Below are positions 33,867-46,017 of a stretch of 64,000 nt of DNA, piece after piece. The translations under genes were made by a program, and so were the position numbers. Under the pieces are notes generated by a model that saw only the letters and a program-made list of their open reading frames with translations, searched no databases and was not told the origin of the DNA. The DNA comes from Moringa oleifera (lineage: Eukaryota > Streptophyta > Magnoliopsida > Brassicales > Moringaceae): contig JAJFZO010000087.1 of the NCBI GenBank assembly GCA_021397835.1, positions 4,526,001 through 4,590,000 on the forward strand. The letters run 5' to 3'. Numbering within the stretch: position 1 is the first letter of the stretch; every line of letters starts with the position of its first letter.

Positions 33867-34923
33867 TAAAAATTCACTAATAAAGCACAAAAATTAAAAA
33901 ACCTATGTTAGGATATATAATAAACAATAAATATAAAAATTTAATGTTATAAAAGTATTAGCAAAGAGAAAGCAATCATAGAAAGAAGGAAGAAACCCCA
34001 AGTGCCTAAATACATTTGCTTGTACGAAGGTTGCCAAGATAACAGAATTTTGAGGCCTCTTACTACGTAGAATATCTTCGTAAGTTAAAAAAATCGACAA
34101 TTAGCTTAGAGCCTTATTGGTTCCATGAACAAATAGTATTAACTTTGATCAATATAAGTTAGTGTTAGACAATGTTATTAGGCAGTCCAGCAAGACAATG
34201 GGAAAAAAGATTAAGTTCTTTCAAAAATGAATAGGATAGGGTGATTGTTGACTACAAAATGCCAATTCTTGAATAAGTAATGTCGTTCATATATTTTTGA
34301 AAATAGAGACTTTATTTCTTTATGAGATTCCTAATTGAAGAAAATAATAAATAATTACCTTACAATTCATGCATGTTAGGCATTTATAACTTGAAAGCAG
34401 TATACAGACAAGTGAAGACAATTTATTAAGAGGCCTCTCTTATAGTTGAACCCTTTTTTATAAGAATCATTGTATAACTTACTGAACCTTAGTCATTTCC
34501 CCATTTTCCAACAGCAAATAATACCTAAACAACTTCCTTTAATCACTTAACACTAGATTTCTAGAATGAAAATAATTATTAAGAGAACTATGAAAACTCA
34601 CATTGTAAGCTACACTTATAACTTCAACCATGTCGGGTCTCAAATATTGAGACCTGCCTAGTAATAATATTTTGACAATTACAGGACATTTCTCAACTGC
34701 ATCGCATTCAAAATATAAAAGTAATTAGTAGTTACATTGTCCAAATACATTAAATTCCCAAGGTGCCATCACTTATCTGTAAATCATACTTTCCAAAATA
34801 ATCAAAATCTTACAAAATATTTCTAGGGCGCGCTCTTGTCTAAGTAAAAAGCAATTCATGATAAATCGTAATCAGCATGTCTGAAATCTAATTTCCATTT
34901 TATGTCAAATGATCAAAATTTTA

Positions 34924-35872
34924 TTGGATATCTAAAGTCGCATGTTGGATTAAGACAGTTCCCAGCCAACTAGCAACAACAGTCCCTTGGATTAATCCTT
35001 GCAATTTCACTATACTGATACTCGCAATCAAGACCTTGAAAGTGGGAAATATAAATTTCAAATCCTCAAACCACTAAAAAAATGCCAAAATTCAAGAAAA
35101 TGAAGCTTCTAATGCATGAAATCAACTCTACAAGTAATTAAAAAATTATTCACCAAAAAATGAATTTGAAAACAATAATGAGAGGACCATTTTAGACAAG
35201 GCAAGAAAATGTTTAGGTTACATGAAAGATTGGCCCCTATTCAAGTACAGGGAACTAATAATATATCTAATGACAATAAACACAAAAGACCAAATCAAAA
35301 TCTATTTAGAATTGAGAACAAACCTAACATACAACCATGCATAAACTAAATTAAACACCTTTTCTGAATATGCAATAAGTGGTGTAATAATGGAGACTAC
35401 CTTAAAAGTTTTTATTGTGTGGCTAAGCTCAATTCTAGTTTAATATTTCAAATTTTCTGTCAAGGATGAAATAGTGATAAATACTGATGACATAGAATCC
35501 TTTAATGAAATCATAACATCTATACTTCAATAATAATTTGGCTCCCTACTTTCTTCCAAAAAAGTAAAAAAAAATATTTAAGTATAAAAATAATAAACAT
35601 TAAGAAACTACAAGTCTGATAACAGGAATGGAGGATCATCCTTTTGCTCAGAGGAATACCAAAGCTTAAGAACCTTAAAATGTTGGGCTAAATTAAAGCA
35701 GCCCAAAAACGAGAATGACACAAACCTTTTCACAATGCTGACAACAAATGCACACACAACTACAATAAATAAAGAAAAAAAATTATGAATAAACAGTGGT
35801 AGAGGTCATTGTTAATACACATACCTTCTTGCAAGTGAAAGGAAAGGCTAAGAAATACATGCAATAAGTTTA
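34924..35872 (-). pseudogene. Captured CCCH zinc-finger gene fragment, unit 3
   Basis: The upstream exon ends at 35825 before a good GTATGT donor and gives CMYFLAFPFTCKK, a clear match to the CVYFLASPLTCKK start of finger 1 in the plant family. The downstream exon (34924 to about 35036) gives GLDCEYQYSEIARINPRDCC, a stop, then LAGNCLNPTCDFRYP. Finger 1 keeps its third Cys but His is Tyr, and finger 2 has lost its His (Tyr). The downstream donor GT is AT. It is complementary in its lesions to unit 1, and together they identify the family securely. Confidence 0.8.
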
Positions 35873-37519
35873 CTATAAATTATAGATTTCTCTATAGCCT
35901 AAACTAATCCTTCTTTCTGTCATATCAATAATCCAAAGGAATTAATATTGTTCTTAAGACACTAGGAACAGTGGGCAAAATCAACCTCTTCACTCCTAGC
36001 TCTAAAAGTTGCTTCTTTAGTTCATTCATCAGTATGCGACACATTACTTGATGACAATTACAAGAAATCAATAGTGATCTGGTAGAAATCTAAGATGCTT
36101 TTAATTAGTACAAAAACATGGGTGAGTGAGAGAATTGAAGCTAGAAATGATAGTACCTAGAAATCGAACAAATCAAATCACATGGAGCTCTAGTTGGTAG
36201 CTTTGTCCCTATATCACCACTAATTAATTAGTTGCCATGAGAGAAGGGTTGTCCAACTAAGAGAAAGAGATTAAGAGATGAAGAGCTAGAGAGGAAATTA
36301 TTTGTACCGTTTAGAGATTATGAGCTAAAGAGAATTTGTATAATTTGTCCAAGGTACAAGGGAAGACAGAATTGAAAGAGAATAAATAACAAAAATGATT
36401 GATTTTGGTGTTCGACTCGACTCAGCTCCAAGATGCAATAAAAGTGGTTGGTAGTGCAAATTTGGCCCAAAAAAAAAAACAAAGAAAAGTATGAGGTTTG
36501 GTGAAAGGTTATGAGCTAGTAGTGATGATTGGGTAATAGGCTATGAGCTAGTGGTGGAAATTGGGTCCCTTTCTATCTATGTTCATTATGGATAAAGCAG
36601 ACCAAAGGATGCAAAAATTTTATGGGTGTGATATAATATGCATACACACAAACTCTTTCATGAACATTCATGCACATCAGCTTTAGTCCTAATATGGTGC
36701 TGATAGTATGGTCGTAGATGATCTGGTGAGTCTGAAATGGTGTAAGTTTATTCACACTAATTACTTGTGTGTATTTACTATGTATTATTTGTATGGTCAT
36801 TGTTATGTAGTCTAGTTATATGGTGATTTGAGATGTGTTGTGGGTGTATTGAAACTGATTGATTTGTGATGCTCTAGAAAAATGGTCACTTGGTTAGGAA
36901 TTATGGGAAGGATATTCTTCCCTAAGTAGGGTATACATTTCCACAGAGAATGATTGCCAAAAAATGTTTCAATGGTGATCTTTTATGATTCCCAAGGTTA
37001 ACTCTGTTTGGTAGTTCCATCTACAAGAACGTTAACTATTTCTCTTAAAATTGACGAAGGGAGACAAGTTTGCCACTGAGTTATCAGTTTCCCTTTTCAA
37101 TTTTTTTTTCTCAAGAAATACTTATTTACTTTGGTCAAGTAATCTTGGGACTTTCTACCCTAATTCTTTTTCAGAGACTATGAACTCCTATTAAATCTTG
37201 ACAGCAAAGTCTAGGGATCCTAAACATAAGGGACTTCTGAGATTCTGCCATTACTTTGTCCAGATATCCATGTTTTCCTGGCCATCATTTATTTGATTTA
37301 GATACTTCTTTTTAATGTTATCATTTCCTCTATCATCATACTTGGGTTGAAAACATTTCAAGGAAAAGTAGTGATTCCTTGGAGTGTTTATTTTGCAAAA
37401 TTTTAAACAAAACCATAAATACAACTACTAAGGTGATATAAAAAGCTGCTTTTTTCATTCTAGACATTAAAGGTTCTAGATCACCTTTCTCTTTACATCC
37501 TTACTAAAATGATTTTGCT

Positions 37520-38175
37520 AGTATCATTGCTCACTAGTTATCACAATGGTTTTAGTCGATGAGATACATAAGAATATTCTGATTTTAATAAGCTTGCTAA
37601 ACGATTCATTAAAGGCAATCATAATAGCCAGGAAGGCGAATCTAGATATGTGCCTTCACAGGCTTATGTGCAGGAGGTTATGGAGGATCTACATAAAGGA
37701 GAACAAGGAGAGTGTCTAATATGTCTTAAAGCATTTGAAGATGCTTTATTGACGCTTGTGCTCACTGATTGTGCTTGTGAGCGTCTCTTGGCAAGTTGGC
37801 GAAACACGGCATCTGGTTTATGTCTTGTTTGTAGGTATCTTCTAGTGTTCTTCAGTCATAATATTTGATTTTATTTCCATTTTGTTATTCTCATTGGAGC
37901 TTAAATTTTTTTCTCATTAGAATTCTTCATTATGAATTTACTACTTAATGGTATGTTTGTACATTCATAAGAGAGTTATCAATAGACAAGACCTTAATAC
38001 AAAACCAACTGACTGTAGATTCCATATTGATATTGAGAAGAATTATATGGAATCATCCAAAATAAATGTTCTTTTTACAAGAACTTAAAACTCTTCACGC
38101 CTTTGGCTGGTCTAAGAGCATTCTCTTTAGCCAATGGACTGTCTTCTTGGGCCACTTGGAGATTCCCCTTTCTCG
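37520..38175 (+). pseudogene. Captured RAD5A/HLTF-like fragment, unit 3
   Basis: Exon a (ends 37834) is open from 37650: SQAYVQEVMEDLHKGEQGEC, then LICLKAFEDALLT. A missing base in the CAH region and an extra base shortly after cancel out, so the frame returns at ERLLASWRNTASGLCLVC, bypassing the TGA seen in units 1 and 2 but destroying the central RING cysteines and His. Exon b (about 37971-38175) has lost its acceptor (CAG to TAA) and its donor (GT to AT). The final block WTVFLGHLEIPLSR is closer to the family than in the other copies. This is the most diverged copy. Confidence 0.82.
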
Positions 38176-41100
38176 ATAATTAATTCTTGGTCTTCAGATT
38201 TTTGATTGGCAGAGTAGCTTTTCACTTTTCCTTATGTTAACAAAAATTGAATTATGGTTAAGTCCATGCAATGATGGACTAATGTGGATTATATGATAGT
38301 CATGTGTAGTTAGTTTACTATCTTAGTGTCCAAAAATGAAATTTACAGACTAGGTACTGATTTACTTATTGCTGCACTGTGCATTCAACATGTTCAGTTC
38401 TTTAAACAAAAATAGATATTTATTTTAATATCCTAATTAATTATTTGGGTTTACCATTTGAAGGAGTATATCCTGCTTAGAATTGAGAAAGTGGCACCAA
38501 TCAAGTGTTCCAGGTATTGTTGTTCCGATATTGCTGCTTGGTAAATCATGATACATAAGCCAAGGTAGCTCTACCATTAAAACCAAGACAAAGAAGTTGC
38601 CTTATGTTTTTGGGTGTGTTCTTCAAAATGCAAATTTAGAACAAATAAGATAATTAAAGTAGGACCTAAAAAGGATAAAAGATTTTATAATATATATGTT
38701 ACATGTAAAAGTGGAGATATTTAAAAAAGTATTAGGTAGTTTACACTAATATTTACATGACGATAATGTGAATGTTTAGGTTTTTTATTTATTATAAAAT
38801 TTATAAAAAATAAAAATGGTGTTTATTATAAGATTTAATAAATATTATTTTATTTTATTTAAATTAATATTAATTAATTTAATATAAAATTTTAAATTTA
38901 ATGATTTTGAAAAATTATTAAATTATTTTAAAAGCAATTATAAACAATAGCTTCTAAAGATATATGTTTTAATGGTTAAAGTTTACAATTGCCTCATATA
39001 TTTATTACTAGTGGCTATTTGATAAATGTCAGTAAAAATACATTAAAAAAACTTCTATTAATATAAATAGTAGCAATTATGATAATTACGGCTACATAAT
39101 TACCATTAAAAATCTGTTTTGTTATAGTGTCCTAACCAGGATTTATAACAAGTTGACTCCATTCACCTTATAACTAATCCTCACCAAATAGTGTTGATGA
39201 TTACAAGAAAAACGAAACTTTTTCTCGAGAGTGGATGTTTACAATGAAGTACACAAATGCTCAAAGATTACTCAAACATGGACGATAAATGTGCAAATAG
39301 AGATTAGTGAGTAAGAGATGAATATGAATAGTAGTTTTAGAGCTTTAGTACTATGAATTTTGTGTTTCAAAAGGCTATTTGTACTTAAACTCATAAATAT
39401 GATCTCTACTCATTCATTTAGTCCTTTTGAACCCTCTAAGTGGTAGCATGAGCAGCATTCTGCTTAACTAGCCACTACACATAGTTTTTAACTTTTAATA
39501 CAAACAAGCCATGGTTTCATTTGACAACAAAATGGTAGTGTTGTTGCGGTTGGCACTGCTAATTGTCTCTCATTTTCATCCTCTTCAACATTTTTTTTGC
39601 TCTCATGCTATCTTATTTTCTTAAATCCTAAATTTATGTATAAAATAATTTTGTAAATTTAACATTAATCTAAAAACCATTTAAAAATTTGTTTTTGATT
39701 ATCTATCAAAAACATCAATTGCTAATTTAATGCTTACTTGCAGTTGATGCGTGAGGTGTATGTATGCCTTCATCCATCCTATTTCAACATTACCGAAGCA
39801 TTTTACATGGTAAAAGATTCCTAGATCTATCAAAATCTAACCTCCTCTCTCATCACTTGATTACATGCTTTTGATCTTTAGCTTTCTTGCTCATGATATT
39901 GTTTATTTTATCACTTTGAAAGGTACACACTTAGTAACTTATTAGTTTCTAAGTAATCAGTTTGTTTATCGCCGAAATTTACTATAAATACTTAATTTTG
40001 TCCAAATCAAAATTTTCAAAGAGAGAGAAAAAGAGAAAGAAAGAAAAAGAGGAATAAATCAATATACAGTATGTATATCCTTTTAGAAAAAAGAATACGT
40101 TTAAGAATATGTCAATTAAAGCTATAAATTTCTTCGGGTATTCCGAAGAGAAAGGAATAACTCATGCATTCCAATAAGGGTACTCCTGAAAAATTGCTTG
40201 AGAAAATTTCAAGCTTTGAAGTGCAAACAAGAACAATTCAGTTGAGAGGCTTCTGACATGATTATTTCAATGGTTTTCCTGGGAAATAAAGATGCTAGCT
40301 TGAAAGATTTTGGATTATGAATTGGTATCACGTGATATATTCCGAGAAGCTAGTTAAAGCAATTCTGTGAGGCTAATTCTATCAAAGATTTTGGGAAAAA
40401 AATGTTGCATATGAAGGTATAAACAGAATGAAATTCAGTTGAAGACATTCTTGAGATCTATTCCAATATCATGCTTGAAAATAGAAAATCACACAAGGGA
40501 AAATTAAAGTCCTGATGAGCTTTCATGGGGTTTTTCCCGAGGGTTAGTCCAATAGATAATGCTTATAGTTCCTAGGACATAAGGGGCTGCGCAAGATTTC
40601 CCAAAGAAGATCTTGAATAATGATTATGAATGTATTAAAGCTTGCATGATTCTACAAGTATTCTACGGGAAAAAAACAACAAAGATGCTGCTGTTGACAA
40701 ATTAATACAGATACTCCATACAGTGGGTGTTATTCCAAAAGGATGTTTTCTGAAAATTTTAATATCTGGAAAAAGAGAAAAGGGAAGTTGACCAAAGGAA
40801 GGCTATCATGGGTATGTCAATAGCATTTTTCAGAGCGAAGACATATAAAATTCTCATTCTTGAAAAGAATCGATAGCAGGTGTTCCAAATAAGTCATTAG
40901 CAGTATAATATGATGCCAAGTTTTCCAAAGAAAGGTTGTATGCAAGTTTAATTAGGAATGAGGTATTCCAAACCTAAAATCTGGTAGAAATATTGTTGGT
41001 GAAATTAACATGCAGGTATCCCTTTACTAAGTGAATAATAACATGAACAAGAAGATGGTATGAATCATCAAGGAATCAGGAATGTCAATAGGATAATGGA

Positions 41101-41229
41101 AATAACATAGTCATATCTTTTGGAAGGAAAATTACTCAAAAGAAAAACTGATATGCAAAATAAAAATTTTCAACTTCATTGAAAAGAAAGATCTAGTACA
41201 AGAGAAGACCACTTTTTACATATGGAAAG
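38176..41229. other. Element end and unrecognised repeated region, unit 3
   Basis: Equivalent of 6306-9189 and 27355-30429. The CACTA-type right terminus here reads tgttatagtg at about 39119-39128, followed by tcc, and keeps the correct terminal TG. No gene was recognised. Confidence 0.5.
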
Positions 41230-41840
41230 AAAAGGGAATATCTCATGAAGATCAAAATCTACATAATACTTATATTTCCTTGGAATTTCCAGTTTGTGCA
41301 GTAGCCTCATTAATCTCGGAAAGGATTTGAGCTAGTGTTGGCTTGGAAGGAGAATTTGGAAGCTCTTTAGTAAGTCTTGGTGGGGTATTCCCAGCATCAG
41401 GAGAATGGCTTCAGGTATTCACTGGAGGTACCTTTTTGGGCTATATTATGATGAAGTCCAGATTGAGGCTGAGATATTTATTTTTGATTTCCTCCTTCAT
41501 AGCATGATGGATATCCCAAAAGATTGAGGCGCATTCTTAATCTATCAGCTTGTGAAACTCCTCACTTTTCCTTAAAAGTATCTATAGCCTTCTTCTTGGT
41601 TAATTTTAGTTGCCCCAAGTGCTGCTTCCTGGCCATTTCAAGTTGAAAAGCAGCTTTAAACTTCATTTTATCTAGCTTAGCTTTGAGGACAAGGATCTCT
41701 TCGCTTTCTTGTTCATTTTGTTTTTAAAAAAGGGTATTATTTGAAAGCAGTTCTCCACCTTTTTCCCTGGCTCTCATTAGAGCCTTTCATGCCTCTTTAA
41801 AGCTCGATCAAAGCTCCAATTTTGGCTATAACCATTAAAA
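41230..41840 (-). pseudogene. Gypsy-type gag-like coiled-coil region, unit 3
   Basis: Third copy of 9190-9790, close to unit 1, with the same internal stops. Confidence 0.42.
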
Positions 41841-41999
41841 TTATGGGAAATTCATGTACAACCTGTGAATGCAAAAAGAGAAAAACAGTGAGCATCTTGT
41901 AAAGATGGAATAACAAAAACGAATAACTACTTTTACAAGCTTACATATGGAACAACTCATAAAAAAACTTTACGAGGCAAGGCAATAAAAAGGGACCGT

Positions 42000-42710
42000 A
42001 GTCCTTTACCACAGAAAAATGAAAAATCAGCTTGTCCACATTTTGACTCTTCTCGCGAGGCGTTACATTCAAGAAAGATGAGGAAATAGCAACATTGTTT
42101 AAAAAATCTCTAATCTCCTAGAGCTTAGGAGAAGTCAGTAAGGGATTACTTGGCTCATTACCAAGTGAATTAAAGTTTGCATAAATAGTCATCTTTATAT
42201 AGTTGGCGTTCCTCCTCACGGGCTCTGAAGAACGATAAGCATCTGCAAAAAAAAAAAAAACATATATATATATATATGGGAGATCTTAGGGGCATTCCTT
42301 GCCGCTATCACACCCTGGATCCTTATGCTTGGCTTAGTAATAAAGAGAGGCCTTGCACACATAATAAGAACCAGTAAGGAAAGAATGGATCTCCTTACTT
42401 AATCCTTTACTTAGCTTGATAGGATTGAAGGATTACCCATTAATCAAGACACTATAGGTAACAAATTGCACACATAATCAAATGGACATAATATTCGGGA
42501 AATCCCATAGTCTGTATCATGGCTTCCGAGAAACTCCACTCAATTCCATCATAAGCCTTTTATATATTCAATTTTAGTGCAACTTTGCCACTGGCACCTT
42601 GATTTCTCAATTTCGTTGAGTGCAAGGTCTCATAAGCAAGCAATGCGCTACCATATATTTGGCGACCTTGGATAAAAGCTTATTGGTATAGTTTATCTTT
42701 ATTTATGATC
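42000..42710 (-). pseudogene. LINE reverse-transcriptase fragment, unit 3
   Basis: Nearly identical to 9940-10660, with the same QSAFIQGR-like, ALKLN and degenerate FADD blocks. It differs by an inserted microsatellite at 42247-42278 that splits the FADD region. Confidence 0.78.
42247..42278. repeat. A-run plus AT microsatellite, only in unit 3
   Basis: A run of about a dozen A followed by catatatatatatatatatg. At the same place units 1 and 2 have only a short A run, so this expanded after the duplication. Confidence 0.85.
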
Positions 42711-42739
42711 ATATTTAATGTAAAATAACTGAGAACAAC

Positions 42740-44429
42740 CCTCATACTGCTAGTATACTAGTAATTATTAAAGTTATTAGAAATACTCAATAGGATTTCT
42801 TTTGTAAAGTTATAATAGTTCATACTCTATATAGAGATTATGTTTAAATTATAATTGATATGAATATATTGGAAATTGTAATATAAGATTAAAATCACGA
42901 GATATTCCGTTAGTTATAAATATGTGTTATTTTTTGCATGTGTGTAATAGAAAATGAGAAGATGTTGTATATTTTTGGCAATTAAATAGTAAAAATAATG
43001 ACATTGCTGGTTTTAGAAGAAAATGGATGAAATGATTGTGAAGTTTCTAATCTTCCCCAAAAATATATATATTTATTTTAGAACACAAAAGATGAAGCAA
43101 TTGTGAAGTCTTTGTATTCTCGGCAAAATACTTGTTTCATGCATAAGAATTTTGAAACCATACTTGATTTAAAATGTCAAAAACAAAATTAATTAATTGG
43201 TATCAATAATGGACATTATAAGAATACTAATTCTACTTTACACATTATCGATTTTTGAACTCGTTTTTTTTTTTTTTTAAAAAAAGGACTAATTTGCGCT
43301 TCTCTGTTTTCAACTTCCAAATAAAATTTTGCGTAGCTAATTACACTCAAAAAGATTGATGACAACACCTATTATTTTCACGCTTTGTAAAATAGAATAA
43401 AAAGTAAATGAAATAAATATTTTTTAGAAACAAAAAAGATGAAGAATAGAAAAGAATAAATATTTTTATGCTTGATTCATTATAATTGAATAAAGTATGA
43501 ATTTATTTTCATGTGTTTGGTTCATCAAATAATAAAATAAAAAAATAATTAAAATAAATTTAAAAAATTAATATATCTTTCAACTAAATTAATTATAATT
43601 TAATTAATATTTTTATAAAATTTTTATTAAAATAATATTTATTAATAAATATTTTATCATAAGAAATTATTATAAAAATAATATTAATTAAATAACATTC
43701 TAATAATTATTTCTTATTTTTAAATATTAATATTTTAAAAATATTAATTAATATTTTAATAATAATAATATTTTTTATTTTATTTTTATAAATTACATAT
43801 ATATGATAGTAATTTAAAATTTTTATTAAGAGTGTGCTAGAAATAAAAAAAGTGTAACTATTTTCATTTTCATGGAATAATTATTCTGAGAGTTTACTTT
43901 AAAATAATTACTTTAAATTTTTTTAAAATAAAAATTTATTAAAAATTATAATTTTTTAATAAAAATAAATAAAATATTAAAAAAAATAATTTTATTTAGA
44001 ATAAGGTAAAAAATAGAATTCGTATTCCCGTAAATCAAATATGTCATAAAATTTTTTTATCGAAATTTTGATTGGGACATACATCATTAAATGACATCAT
44101 GGGTCAACAATTAACCTTCCTTTTTTTATGATAACAAACTCGTTATACCAAAATTAAAATTAAAAAAAAAAAAGATACATTTCATTATTTATTTTCTTCT
44201 ACAATAAACTATTTGCAAGGAGGTTGATTGATTCTTGTCTCCCTTTTTTCACTACTTTGCATCATGTTGGCATATTTAAGCGACATTATAAAACACATCT
44301 CAACACATATCAATGTGCAATTAACTTGTGAATATGTGTGTAAATCTTGCCTCATCACAAGTTTTTTTCCCTTTAAATATTATTGCAATAAACAAATCGT
44401 ACACAAAATAAATTATGTCAATCCGCACA
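42740..44429. other. AT-rich spacer with the empty CACTA target site, unit 3
   Basis: Paralogue of 10690-12349. At 44421-44440 the sequence runs ccgc-aca-tgagaatg without interruption, the pre-insertion state of the site occupied by the 11.3-kb CACTA element in unit 1. Confidence 0.9.
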
Positions 44430-44506
44430 TGAGAATGAAATTATGGCTAAAATGAAATGGTAGAAACAAAAAAAGCAATCGTTCATATTTATTCAAACTG
44501 TTAGAC

Positions 44507-44512
44507 TTTATT
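44507..44512 (-). terminator. Poly(A) signal of the CLE-like gene, unit 3
   Basis: Minus strand AATAAA about 70 bases downstream of the stop codon at 44584. Confidence 0.55.
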
Positions 44513-44583
44513 GCATTAAAAAGGGTTACAGCAGCAAAAATAAAGAAACTCATGTCCAAATACAACTTTCTGCTAAATCTCCT

Positions 44584-45087
44584 CTAAGTAGTCTTCTGAT
44601 CGAAACAACCGGATAATTGAGGAGGCAACTTATTCTGAAGTTGGTTTGCACACAGATTAGGCACTCCACGTTGGATGAATTGGCTTTCTGGTGAGAGAAG
44701 GGAAGAAGACTTATGGTGAATTGAATTCAAACAACTAGGAGAGTCACACTTATACTCAAAAGTTTTCTTTGAATATTCATTTGAAGAGAATGATGCTAAA
44801 GGAGGACCATACTTATGGTGAAGTGGGTTTGGACCAGAAGGAGATATACGTTTAGACTCAAAACGGTTTTTAAGCCTTGAAGAAAATGATGTTAAAAGAG
44901 GAGGATGATGGATTGGGTTCGGACCAGCAGGAGATCCACGTTTAGACTCGAGACGGCTTTCTAGCTTGCAACCACTTGGATTAATACATTTTGTGAAAAT
45001 CCAGTGAGAATCATAATCTTTTTCTCCATTGCATACAAGAAAGTGAGATGTAAGTACTGCAAAAAGGCTTAGCTTTAAAAGCTTCAT
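44584..45087 (-). CDS. Poly-CLE-like secreted peptide precursor, two good CLE motifs, intact
   Basis: 167 codons from the ATG at 45087; a further in-frame ATG at 45102 exists only in this copy, so the downstream one is preferred. A signal peptide (MKLLKLSLFAVLTSHFLVCN-G) is followed by a Cys pair (KCINPSGCK), CLE motif RGSPAGPNPIHH at residues 50-61, and CLE motif RISPSGPNPLHH at 80-91. A degenerate unit (CDSPSCLNSIHH) follows, then a C-terminal tail (SPESQFIQRGVPNLCANQLQ and on) that is absent from unit 1. Each CLE motif follows Ser-Lys and ends His-His. The 30-residue repeat that carries the CLE40-like motif in unit 1 is missing here. The expected product is a precursor releasing more than one 12-residue signalling peptide to the apoplast. 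No intron is needed. TATA and poly(A) signals are present. This is the best candidate for an active host gene in the window. Expression is unknown. Confidence 0.8.
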   Translation of the reverse strand: MKLLKLSLFAVLTSHFLVCNGEKDYDSHWIFTKCINPSGCKLESRLESKRGSPAGPNPIHHPPLLTSFSSRLKNRFESKRISPSGPNPLHHKYGPPLASFSSNEYSKKTFEYKCDSPSCLNSIHHKSSSLLSPESQFIQRGVPNLCANQLQNKLPPQLSGCFDQKTT

Positions 45088-45130
45088 ATTGGAGATAAAC
45101 ATGTATGGTTAGTATAATGCCTATTGATGG

Positions 45131-45143
45131 CCTATTTATATAG
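45131..45143 (-). promoter_or_regulatory. TATA box of the CLE-like gene, unit 3
   Basis: Minus strand CTATATAAATAGG, 44 bases upstream of the chosen ATG at 45087; identical to the unit 1 copy. Confidence 0.65.
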
Positions 45144-46017
45144 AGTTTATGGTGTTGGTCATGTTTTACACCTTTGACTTACTATCATTAAATTTTTTAT
45201 AAAGTGTGTATTTATGATAATTTAAGGTGCTAATTTGACCATATTTATACATGGTGGTTATATATCTAACAAATTTGAATACAATTATTTATTTGTGATA
45301 GTTACAGTTACTAAGTGATTGACAAGTGATGAAGTTCATTAATTTTTAGAAACTTAACAAAAATTTAGTCTAACTAAAATAACATGTAATCAAGATAGAG
45401 TAAATAAGCCTAAAATGGCACACATCATTTCTTTTCATAAAATGTTACTAACTGAAATGAAAGTTCAGAGGATTGCTCCATCAAAAAACTTTTAAAAAAA
45501 ATGTATTAAAAAGATGTGACTAGTCAAACAAGGAAACCAAAATGAAAGATGCGGCTAAATCAAAAGATAACATTTATTTTATTATTATTTTATAGTAAAC
45601 ATTAACTTAATTATTAAAAATTATTTTAAAAATAGTCAATGAGTTAATTTTTTATTGCCACAATGAATTAATTACCATAAACATAAATACTTACTAAATT
45701 AATCATCTAGAAGTTACTAACTATTTTATAAAGAAAAGAAATTCAAATCATGCACTACGAAGATAATATTGGGTGATCCATTATTGTGGGTCTTCCTTGC
45801 AAACCCATCATCCGTATGTCCGCAACTATTTTCTCCTAAAGAAAAATTGAAAAATATATACACAACAATGATTTGGTTGTATAAGCTTATGAGCATCCAT
45901 GTGCCAATCACAAGATGGGGTTATAAGGGTATTATAATCTCATAGCATCACTAAAATTGATATCTAATGTCAATTTTTTTAAAATGTAACTGACCTTTTT
46001 AGAATAGGTTGAAAGTT
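45144..46017. other. Upstream region of the CLE-like gene, unit 3
   Basis: AT-rich, no gene seen; similar throughout to 24495-25429. It ends at the poly(A) tail of the neighbouring LINE, so that insertion sits about 0.9 kb upstream of the promoter. Confidence 0.5.
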
